DNA of 64,000 nt from Aldehydirespirator sp965248735 (lineage in GTDB: Bacteria > Actinomycetota > Acidimicrobiia > Acidimicrobiales > Aldehydirespiratoraceae), in contig OZ252146.1 of NCBI GenBank assembly GCA_965248735.1, positions 930,001-994,000 of the forward strand. Direction: 5' to 3'. This document shows, piece by piece, positions 25,936 to 32,191 of the stretch. Below the pieces are notes generated by a model. It saw only the letters and a list, made by a program, of their open reading frames with translations, searched no databases and was not told where the DNA came from. The stretch's first letter is position 1. Every line of letters starts with the position of its first letter. The translations under genes and the position numbers were made by a program.

Positions 25936-26334
25936 TCAGCCCGTGGTGGCGAGGTCGGTCCGGGGCGGCGCGAACACGTCGAGGATCCAGCACTCCCCGT
26001 AGGTTTCGTCCCCGATGAACACCGAGTCGCCGTGCCACACCGAGCAGGGCGCGAGGTATGAGTCGCCCTCGCTGAGAACGATGCGCTCATCGTTGGCACC
26101 CTCGGGGCCGATGCGGAAGTCGAGCTTGCCCCGCATGATGACGCCGAGCTGCTCGTTCTCGGCGTGGTTGTGCAGCACCGATCCCTGGGCGCCGCCGGCG
26201 ATGCGCCAGAAGCAAAGCTGCAGGTGCTCCCCGGTGATCACCCGGTGCCTGAAGCCGGGACGGGCCGTCTCGACGAAGGCGTCCTCGTCGAGGAAATAGC
26301 AGTACGGGTTGCCGAGGGTCTCGGCGATGCTCAT
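25936..26334 (-). CDS. Small cupin-domain protein
   Basis: 132 residues forming a single cupin barrel: motif 1 HNHAENEQLGVIMRGKLDFRIG with the metal-binding His and Glu residues, and a degenerate motif 2 at YLAPCSVWHGDSV. Such proteins are isomerases, dioxygenases or sensors; the function is not assignable. Its stop lies 11 bases before the hyuA start on the same strand, so it is probably cotranscribed with hyuA and hyuB. Confidence 0.8.
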   Translation of the reverse strand: MSIAETLGNPYCYFLDEDAFVETARPGFRHRVITGEHLQLCFWRIAGGAQGSVLHNHAENEQLGVIMRGKLDFRIGPEGANDERIVLSEGDSYLAPCSVWHGDSVFIGDETYGECWILDVFAPPRTDLATTG

Positions 26335-26412
26335 GGGCGGTTCTCCTTCGGTGACTGAGGATCCTTGGTCGTCAAGAGAACCTCGAAGTCCACAAGAACC
26401 CGGTCCGGCTGC

Positions 26413-26886
26413 TCAGCTGAGAGCAGCGAACCGCGCTCTGTCGGCATCGAGGTCGAGCGGGCGGATGATGGCCTGGTGCTCCTCGTCTCCCCAGTGCTGC
26501 GGGGGCACCAGCCACATCACCTCGAACTCCAGGCCGTCGGGATCGGTGGCGTACAGACTCTTATTGGGGCCGTGGTCGCTCTGACCCACCAGGGCCCCGG
26601 CCGAGCTCAGCCGCTCGCGCATCTCGGCCAGCTCGTCGAGGGTGCCAACCTCCCACGCAATGTGGTACAGGCCGACCGTGCTCCGGCCTGCCTGGGAGGC
26701 GCCCGCGTCCTCGCCGATCGAGAAGAAGACGATGTCGTGGTGGTTCTTCGACAGCGGGGCCCGCATGAACACGTAGGCGCCGGGCCCGTCGATCACGGTG
26801 GTGAAGCCGAGCACGTCGGCGTAGAACTTCTGGTGACGGCGAGCGTCGCGCACATAGAGCACGGCGTGGTTCATTCCTGAGATCAC
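26413..26886 (-). CDS. VOC-superfamily (glyoxalase/extradiol dioxygenase-like) protein
   Basis: 157 residues with two beta-alpha-beta-beta-beta modules. Likely metal ligands are the His in MNHAVLYV, the His in YHIAWEV and the Glu in LEFEVMW, the spacing of extradiol dioxygenase or glyoxalase-type enzymes. Substrate unknown. It is the first gene of the minus-strand run that leads to the cupin and hydantoinase genes; 78 bases separate it from the cupin gene. Confidence 0.82.
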   Translation of the reverse strand: MISGMNHAVLYVRDARRHQKFYADVLGFTTVIDGPGAYVFMRAPLSKNHHDIVFFSIGEDAGASQAGRSTVGLYHIAWEVGTLDELAEMRERLSSAGALVGQSDHGPNKSLYATDPDGLEFEVMWLVPPQHWGDEEHQAIIRPLDLDADRARFAALS

Positions 26887-26951
26887 TGCGCCTATTCCTC
26901 CGAAGCCGGACCGGTGGGCCCGCTAGACCCTAGATCCGGTGCCCGGCAGCT

Positions 26952-27644
26952 TCAAAGCCCGGCACTGCCGCCCATCCCCTCGGCCTCTTGGCTGATATGG
27001 CGCGCCGGGCACCAGTTGAACTCGGTGAGCACCAGCCCGTGTGCCACCGGCCCGAAGACGGTGACGGACGCCAGGCTCACCCGCAGCCGCATGATCATCT
27101 CGGCCCCGCCGCCCAGCAGCCACGCCACCGCCGACTTGACGGGGGTGGCATGGGTCACCACCACGATGTTGCGCTTCGAGGCTTCCTCCGCGATCTCGGC
27201 GATCGCCTCGCCGACCCGCTCGTGCAGACGGGCCATCGACTCGCCTCCGGGAGGCTCGTAGGAGATGTCGGAGGCCCACGCCGCCCCGAGCTCGGCCATG
27301 ACCTCGCCGATGCGGCGGCCGTCGTAGGAGCCGAAGTCGATCTCCATCCATCGTTCGTCGATGGTGGTGGGCACGTCGGCCAGGCCGGCGGCCCGCGCTG
27401 TTTGCTGGGTGCGACGCCGAGACGACACGACCACCCGGTGCACCGGCCAGCGCTCGCGCAGAGCCCGCCCCACCACTGCAGACTGCTCGAAACCGACCTT
27501 GTCGAGAGGCGAGTCGAACTGGCCCTGGAGCCGGGCCTGGGCGTTGTTGGGCGTGCGGCCGTGGCGCAGGAGGATCAGGATGCCCCGATGGTAGACCCCG
27601 CACCGAACCGCTCGCCTCCGCAGCCTCGTGGCGACGGGGGCCAC
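26952..27644 (-). CDS. Histidine phosphatase (phosphoglycerate mutase-like)
   Basis: The catalytic motif LLRHGRTPNNAQARLQGQFDSPL, the second arginine in VSSRRRTQQTA, the acid region WMEIDFGSYDGR and the second histidine in VVVTHATPVK identify a phosphohistidine phosphatase of the 2H type. Substrates range from phosphosugars to adenosylcobalamin precursors, so the target is open. The N-terminus is uncertain: the conserved part begins near 27610, a GTG at 27644 gives 230 residues, and an ATG at 27713 would run across the start of the divergent regulator gene. Confidence 0.82.
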   Translation of the reverse strand: MAPVATRLRRRAVRCGVYHRGILILLRHGRTPNNAQARLQGQFDSPLDKVGFEQSAVVGRALRERWPVHRVVVSSRRRTQQTARAAGLADVPTTIDERWMEIDFGSYDGRRIGEVMAELGAAWASDISYEPPGGESMARLHERVGEAIAEIAEEASKRNIVVVTHATPVKSAVAWLLGGGAEMIMRLRVSLASVTVFGPVAHGLVLTEFNWCPARHISQEAEGMGGSAGL

Positions 27645-27702
27645 CGCACGCCGATGCGACCCGGTGCGTCGCGGCCTGCCGATGTGCGGCAATAATCGAG
27701 TA

Positions 27703-28428
27703 ATGGCGTCCATGGCTTCATCCGGCTCCGGAGTCGACGGCGAGAGTGTCGACGGCGAGAGTGTCGACGGCGAGAGTGTCGACGGCGAGAGTGTCAACGG
27801 CCGCCTCGCTGAGGCTCTCGGGTCGCCGGTCACCGCCGCGGAGCTGTGCCGGGTGGTGGGGAACCGGGTCCGGGAGCTGCGCCAGGCGCTGAACATGACG
27901 ATGTCGGCCTTCGCCGCGGAAGCCGACATCTCGCTGGGGATGCTCTCCAAGATCGAGCACGGCCAGAGCGCGCCGAGCCTGTCGACTCTCGTGCGCCTCG
28001 CCGCGACGGCGCGAGTGCCGGTCACCGCGCTGTTCAGGGGCCTCGACGAGGAGCACGACCTGGTGATCGTGAGAGCGGGACAGGGCCACGAGATCCACCA
28101 CCAGGGAGGCGGGCCCGGGCGGCTCTACCAGGATCTGGGCACCCTGCGGGGCCCCAACCGGGTGATCGAGCCAATGATCACCACCATCACCGAGCCCGGC
28201 GGGGTGTTCCCGCTCTACCAGCATCCCGGCGTGGAGTTTCTGCACGTGCTGGAGGGAACAATCGACTACGGCTACGGCGGCACCACCTACCGCCTGAGCG
28301 CGGGCGACACCATGCAAATCCACGGCGAGGTGGCCCACGGTCCGGTCGAGCTGATCGAGTTGCCGATACGGTTCATCTCCATCAAGGTGTACCCGGCCAA
28401 CGAGCCGCGGACCGCGGCGGGAGGATGA
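27703..28428 (+). CDS. XRE-family regulator with C-terminal cupin sensor
   Basis: 241 residues. An N-terminal low-complexity stretch with four VDGES repeats precedes a helix-turn-helix domain (RVRELRQALNMTMSAFAAEAD, SLGMLSKIEHGQSAPSLSTL), then a cupin domain (PGVEFLHVLEGTIDYGYGG, SAGDTMQIHGEVAHGP). This HTH-cupin layout is that of PuuR/SutR-like regulators that sense small metabolites. It is divergent from the histidine phosphatase and upstream of the Amt region, so it could control either; no operator can be named with confidence. Confidence 0.88.
   Translation: MASMASSGSGVDGESVDGESVDGESVDGESVNGRLAEALGSPVTAAELCRVVGNRVRELRQALNMTMSAFAAEADISLGMLSKIEHGQSAPSLSTLVRLAATARVPVTALFRGLDEEHDLVIVRAGQGHEIHHQGGGPGRLYQDLGTLRGPNRVIEPMITTITEPGGVFPLYQHPGVEFLHVLEGTIDYGYGGTTYRLSAGDTMQIHGEVAHGPVELIELPIRFISIKVYPANEPRTAAGG
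27733..27801. repeat. 15-bp tandem repeat coding VDGES
   Basis: Four exact copies of GTCGACGGCGAGAGT occupy 27733-27792, followed by a partial copy GTCAACGGC. The unit keeps the reading frame and adds five residues each (VDGES) to the regulator's N-terminus. Copy number is probably variable between strains. Confidence 0.92.
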
Positions 28429-28473
28429 CGCCATGGGCTCGCTGACCGTCTCCGCTGAAACCAGGGCGCAGCA

Positions 28474-28701
28474 GTGGGCCTTCTGATAGCCGTCGACTGG
28501 TTGAGCGAGAGCGGAGGCGCCCGCAACAACCTCGTGCTGTGGATCATGCTGGCCGCGGCGGTGGGCCTCACCTTCTGGGAGTGTCGGGAACGCGGCTACC
28601 GGACAATAGTGATGCTGTGGTGGGTTAGCTTCGTGGCCATCAGCCACGTGGTGGGATACATAATCCTGCGCTTCTTCGTACGCCCGCCCCGCAAGGACTG
28701 A
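28474..28701 (+). CDS. Small two-helix membrane protein, unknown
   Basis: 75 residues from a GTG start. Two hydrophobic segments (about residues 19-37 and 46-66) and a basic tail RFFVRPPRKD. No family recognised. It lies 45 bases downstream of the regulator and upstream of another small membrane-anchored protein; whether it belongs with the Amt locus is unclear. Confidence 0.5.
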   Translation: MGLLIAVDWLSESGGARNNLVLWIMLAAAVGLTFWECRERGYRTIVMLWWVSFVAISHVVGYIILRFFVRPPRKD

Positions 28702-28737
28702 TCCCTCCCCAGACCCCGACGCCTCAGGACATCGACG

Positions 28738-29118
28738 ATGACCGACTCACAGCCCACCAATCCGCTGGGCCGCATCCTTCGCTTACCGGGGCGCACCAAG
28801 CTGTTCGTCGCGATCGGATTGGCGCTGGTGGCGATAGCCATCTTCGCCCCCCAGAGCTGCGCGGGAGACGATGTAGGCGAGGAGCAGGCCATCGCCACTG
28901 CTCGGACCGCACTCGAAGCCGCGCCGGGCGCCTTCGAGCCCGAGAGGACCGAGGCCAAGTTGCTGCGCCAGGGCTTCCCGGCCCAATTGATGTGGGTCGT
29001 CGTGTTCACGGTGCCGGATGCCGAAGGTGGTCGCGAGGACTTCCTTCGCCACGCGGCGGTCTGGGTGGACGCCGGCAGCGGAGAGGTCCGCCGAGTCAGC
29101 ATCCGCGAGCCCGGCTAG
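28738..29118 (+). CDS. Membrane-anchored protein of unknown function
   Basis: 126 residues: a short basic N-terminus, one transmembrane segment at about residues 20-38 and a soluble domain of about 85 residues (TEAKLLRQGFPAQLMWVVVFTVPDA, DAGSGEVRRVSI) that resembles PepSY-like or small lipoprotein domains only loosely. The Cys in PQSCAG is not in a proper lipobox. Function unknown. Confidence 0.55.
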   Translation: MTDSQPTNPLGRILRLPGRTKLFVAIGLALVAIAIFAPQSCAGDDVGEEQAIATARTALEAAPGAFEPERTEAKLLRQGFPAQLMWVVVFTVPDAEGGREDFLRHAAVWVDAGSGEVRRVSIREPG

Positions 29119-29237
29119 CCGGCCCGTCCGACCCGCCCGCGCCCGGAGATGAGCCGCCCGACGGGCATCCAATGAGCATCTGAGTCGACCCGAACAGGAC
29201 CGCGGGCTCGGGCTGTGCTATTGTTCCCGGAGTCCGG

Positions 29238-29249
29238 CCGACCGGTCGG
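29238..29249. promoter_or_regulatory. CCGACCGGTCGG palindrome before the Amt-family gene
   Basis: A perfect 12-bp palindrome 29 bases upstream of the transporter's GTG start, between an A-rich ribosome-site region and the end of the previous gene. Position and symmetry suit a repressor site, but in such GC-rich DNA chance palindromes occur. Confidence 0.3.
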
Positions 29250-29278
29250 AGCGGACAAGAAGAATTGGGGGTGAGCCA

Positions 29279-30700
29279 GTGAACGTACTCGCTCAAGTCG
29301 CCTACGACACGAGCACTTCCTCCGAAGTGTTCTCGGAGGCTTACTACTTCTTCACCGTCGCCATCATGTGGCTGCTGCACGTGGGGTTCATGACCTACGA
29401 GGCCGGCGTCAGCCGCCGCAAGAATGTCATGTCGACGGCGATGAAGAACATCATGACGATCGCCGTGGTGACGCCGACGTTCTACTACCTCGGCTGGTAC
29501 GTGTACTTCTGCATGCAGGAGGGCATCAAGTTCACAGTGTCACCCAATGGAGCAAGCCCCGCGGGACTTGAGGGGCTCTATGCCTGCGGTTCCGGCTACG
29601 GCCTGCCGTGGGACGGCTCCGCAGGACCGAACCTCGGCGACAACATCACCGGCGTCTTCTGGGCAGCCTTCGTGCTGTTCTCCTGGACGACGGGATCGAT
29701 CATGTCGGGCGCGGTGCTGGAGCGGATCCGCATCTCTGCCTACCTGTGGTTGACCGCACTGATGGGCGGCCTGGTATGGGTCGTCGCCGCGGCCTGGGGA
29801 TGGAGCTACGGAGGCTGGCTGACGGTCCACTTCGGCTACCACGACTTCGCCGCATCGGGGGTGGTCCACGGCGTTGCGGGCATCTTCGCTCTAGGCGTGC
29901 TCTTCAACCTGGGCCCGAGGATCGGAAGGTACGACAGCGACGGAGGGGTACGGGCCTTCAAGCCCCACAACCTCCATCTCACGCTGATGGGCCTGATGAT
30001 CATCTTCACGGCGTTCTACGCCTTCTACGCGGCGTGCCTCGCTATCACGGCCGACACCACTCCGGGCTGGGCCAACATCTACTTCAACCCGGCCACGCTG
30101 TCGGCGATCACCTACAGCATCACGATGGGCTTTGCGGGCGGTTTCGCCGGCGGTTACATCTTCTCCAGGGGTGATCCGTTCTGGACCATCTCCGGAGGTC
30201 TGGCCGGGGTGGTGGCTGTATCGGCAGGCGCCGACATCTACAGCCCCAACTTGGTGCTGCTCCTGGCCTTCTTCTCGGCCGGAGCCGCCTACCACGTCGG
30301 CGGCTGGATCGAGCGCAAGGCCCGCATCGACGATGCGGTCGGCGCGGTGGCGGTGCACGGCGTGATGGGCTTCTGGGGCGTGATGGCCGTGGGCATCTTC
30401 GCCAGTGGCTACCCGACAGGGCCCGCTGGTGTCGAGACCACGATCCTCGGCCAGGCTGTGGGCGCGGCAGTGGTAATCGCGTTGTCGTTCTTCACTGGCT
30501 ACATCGCCTCCTGGATCCTCAAGAGGATGAACCTGCTGAGGGTTCCGCCCGAGGTGGAGATCGAGGGCCTCGACATGGCCGAGTTCGAGACGGACTTCTA
30601 TCCGGAGTTCGGCCGGGCCGACGAGCCCATTATCCACGCCGACGGATCGGAGGAGGCCGCCGAAGCTACGCTGAGGGCGGCCTTAGCCGCCAACCGTTAG
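29279..30700 (+). CDS. amt: Amt-family ammonium/methylammonium transporter
   Basis: 473 residues with about 11 transmembrane segments. The twin pore histidines of the family are present: in HDFAASGVVHGVAG and in AVAVHGVMGFWG. The extracytoplasmic N-terminus and the loop CMQEGIKFTVSPNG are not typical of E. coli-type AmtB, and the C-terminal tail is long and acidic. No glnK/PII gene accompanies it. Its position between C1-amine genes (TMAO demethylase 1.5 kb downstream) suggests that methylamine or ammonium released from methylamines is the cargo; that is inference. Three tiny membrane-protein genes follow at once, with one start overlapping the previous stop. Confidence 0.9.
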   Translation: MNVLAQVAYDTSTSSEVFSEAYYFFTVAIMWLLHVGFMTYEAGVSRRKNVMSTAMKNIMTIAVVTPTFYYLGWYVYFCMQEGIKFTVSPNGASPAGLEGLYACGSGYGLPWDGSAGPNLGDNITGVFWAAFVLFSWTTGSIMSGAVLERIRISAYLWLTALMGGLVWVVAAAWGWSYGGWLTVHFGYHDFAASGVVHGVAGIFALGVLFNLGPRIGRYDSDGGVRAFKPHNLHLTLMGLMIIFTAFYAFYAACLAITADTTPGWANIYFNPATLSAITYSITMGFAGGFAGGYIFSRGDPFWTISGGLAGVVAVSAGADIYSPNLVLLLAFFSAGAAYHVGGWIERKARIDDAVGAVAVHGVMGFWGVMAVGIFASGYPTGPAGVETTILGQAVGAAVVIALSFFTGYIASWILKRMNLLRVPPEVEIEGLDMAEFETDFYPEFGRADEPIIHADGSEEAAEATLRAALAANR

Positions 30701-30704
30701 TCGG

Positions 30705-30863
30705 GTGTCCGCCTCATGGCTGCAGCTCATCGGTGCCATCGCCGTCATGTACCTGGTGGTCGCGACCGCCGGGTACTGGGGCAAGCGCAAGAGAGTTCGG
30801 CAGGGGGCGCAAGACCACCGACACGACCACTCACAACGTTCAGCACCAAGGAGGACTGAATGA
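30705..30863 (+). CDS. 52-residue single-span membrane protein following amt
   Basis: An open frame from a GTG four bases after the amt stop to a TGA that overlaps the next gene's ATG (ATGA). One hydrophobic helix (WLQLIGAIAVMYLVVATAGY) is followed by a strongly basic, histidine-rich tail (GKRKRVRQG, DHRHDHSQR). The coupling at both ends is the main evidence that it is real. It may be an accessory subunit of the transporter. No family is recognised. Confidence 0.6.
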   Translation: MSASWLQLIGAIAVMYLVVATAGYWGKRKRVRQGAQDHRHDHSQRSAPRRTE

Positions 30864-31084
30864 ACACGTTCCCCTACGAGAGTTGGGAAGCCGCCCTTGA
30901 GGCTGCCGACGGCACCACCGGGTACTTCACCTGGGGTCCGGGCGGCAACACCATGTCGTACGTCCTGGCCATCCTCGGGATCGCGGTTTCCGTGATCTCG
31001 GCGATCCTGGTGACCACGCGAGAGGACAAGCTGCTCAACCACGCGGCCGACCGGCTCGCCGACAAGTACAGCTCGGAGGACTGA
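30860..31084 (+). CDS. 74-residue membrane protein in the amt operon
   Basis: Starts at an ATG that overlaps the preceding stop, with AAGGAGG a few bases upstream. An N-terminal polar part rich in aromatic residues (FPYESWEAALEAADGTTGYF) precedes one transmembrane helix (VLAILGIAVSVISAILVT) and an acidic cytoplasmic tail. Function unknown; the strong ribosome site argues that it is well translated. Confidence 0.75.
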   Translation: MNTFPYESWEAALEAADGTTGYFTWGPGGNTMSYVLAILGIAVSVISAILVTTREDKLLNHAADRLADKYSSED

Positions 31085-31085
31085 C

Positions 31086-31214
31086 ATGGCTCGTCGCAAG
31101 CAGATCGAGTTCCAAGGTAAGCAGGGCCACGACAAGGGCATCGAGATGGCGACAATCATCTTCTGCCTGGCCTGCATCGTCTTCACGATCATCTGCATCC
31201 AGGTCGTCGCCTGA
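31086..31214 (+). CDS. 42-residue single-span membrane peptide in the amt operon
   Basis: The ATG is two bases after the stop of the 74-residue gene. A basic N-terminus (ARRKQIEFQGKQGHDKG) leads to one C-terminal helix (MATIIFCLACIVFTIICIQV) carrying three cysteines. A 13-bp stem-loop follows 28 bases after the stop, closing the operon. It has the look of a small subunit such as KdpF or CydX, but no homologue is known to me. Confidence 0.65.
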   Translation: MARRKQIEFQGKQGHDKGIEMATIIFCLACIVFTIICIQVVA

Positions 31215-31242
31215 CGGCAAACTCACCCCATTCAATGCGGTT

Positions 31243-31274
31243 GGCGCCGCGTCGCTAAGGAGCGGCGCGGCGCC
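31243..31274 (+). terminator. Strong stem-loop after the amt operon
   Basis: A 13-bp stem with one G-T wobble pair (GGCGCCGCGTCGC against GCGGCGCGGCGCC) and a 6-base loop. There is no T tract, which is common for actinobacterial terminators. Its place, 28 bases after the last amt-operon gene, supports a terminator or transcript-stabilising role. Confidence 0.65.
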
Positions 31275-31390
31275 ATCCCCTGCCTTGAGGTCTTCCCCAA
31301 GGCCACATGGATAGATGAGCGCCGTGCGATGAAGCCCTCACGAAGTCCTCGTGAACTGCAGCCCGTCCGCTCGGCCTCTAGCCTGGCGCT

Positions 31391-31828
31391 GTGAGGATCC
31401 CACGAAAGCGGATCGCCCAGGTGTGCGGGGCTGTCGCAGCCGTGGCGATGTTCCTGCCGTGGCAGACGACCGTCAGCGAAAGCGGGACGGAGTCGGTGCT
31501 TGGCACCGGCGTCAATGGGGGCCAGTGGGTCCTGGTTGTGAGCCTGATCACCATCGGACTCATCCAGGTTGGTTGGCGACCGGCTTGGATCGGTTCCGGT
31601 TTCGCAGGCGCCATCACGGTTCGGGAGATACTCAGTCTCGCCGGCGGCGACGATGCCGATCCGGCTTCAGGGCTCTGGATCGCAGCCGCGGCCTCCCTCG
31701 TGGCCGTCGTCCTGCTGATCTGGGAGATGTTCGCCGGCGTCTCCGCCCCAGGCGACGGCACCGGCGACGGCCACGACAAGCCAGGCGGGCGGGGACTGTC
31801 GGGACCCTTGGGCAAACGGAAGCGATGA
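31391..31828 (+). CDS. Small polytopic membrane protein, unknown
   Basis: 145 residues from a GTG, with about four hydrophobic segments (AQVCGAVAAVAMFLPW, WVLVVSLITIGLIQVGW, IGSGFAGAITVREIL, LWIAAAASLVAVVLLIW) and a basic glycine-rich tail. Short four-helix proteins of this kind are frequent in actinobacteria and unassigned. Its stop overlaps the first copy of a 37-bp tandem array. Confidence 0.6.
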   Translation: MRIPRKRIAQVCGAVAAVAMFLPWQTTVSESGTESVLGTGVNGGQWVLVVSLITIGLIQVGWRPAWIGSGFAGAITVREILSLAGGDDADPASGLWIAAAASLVAVVLLIWEMFAGVSAPGDGTGDGHDKPGGRGLSGPLGKRKR

Positions 31829-32139
31829 CGCCGCTCGCGTGCCCTCAGGCCACCAAGACCCATGACGCCGCTCGCGTGCCCTCAGGCCACCAAGACCCAT
31901 GACGCCGCTCGCGTGCCCTCAGGCCACCAAGACCCATGACGCCGCTCGCGTGCCCTCAGGCCACCAAGACCCATGACGCCGCTCGCGTGCCCTCAGGCCA
32001 CCAAGACCCATGACGCCGCTCGCGTGCCCTCAGGCCACCAAGACCCATGACGCCGCTCGCGTGCCCTCAGGCCACCAAGACCCATGACGCCGCTCGCGTG
32101 CCCTCAGGCCACCAAGACCCATGACGCCGCTTGCGTGCC
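31825..32139. repeat. 37-bp tandem array, eight copies plus a partial ninth
   Basis: Eight identical 37-bp units run head to tail (starts 31825, 31862, 31899, 31936, 31973, 32010, 32047, 32084), then a variant ninth begins at 32121 and breaks off. Each unit begins ATGACGCCGCTCGCGTGCCC and contains GGCCACCAAGACCC. There are no spacers, so this is not CRISPR; the unit is not a multiple of three. It fills the space between a membrane-protein gene and the TMAO demethylase gene and could act as a slippage hot spot, a protein-binding array or a transcript element. Confidence 0.95.
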
Positions 32140-32191
32140 TGAGCGGGCGCCGCGAGACTGACCGGAAGCCCAGCACCTCGGGAGGCGACTC

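Noticed and set aside
31825..32139. CRISPR array
   Set aside because: The 37-bp units are directly contiguous with no spacers, and no cas genes are present.
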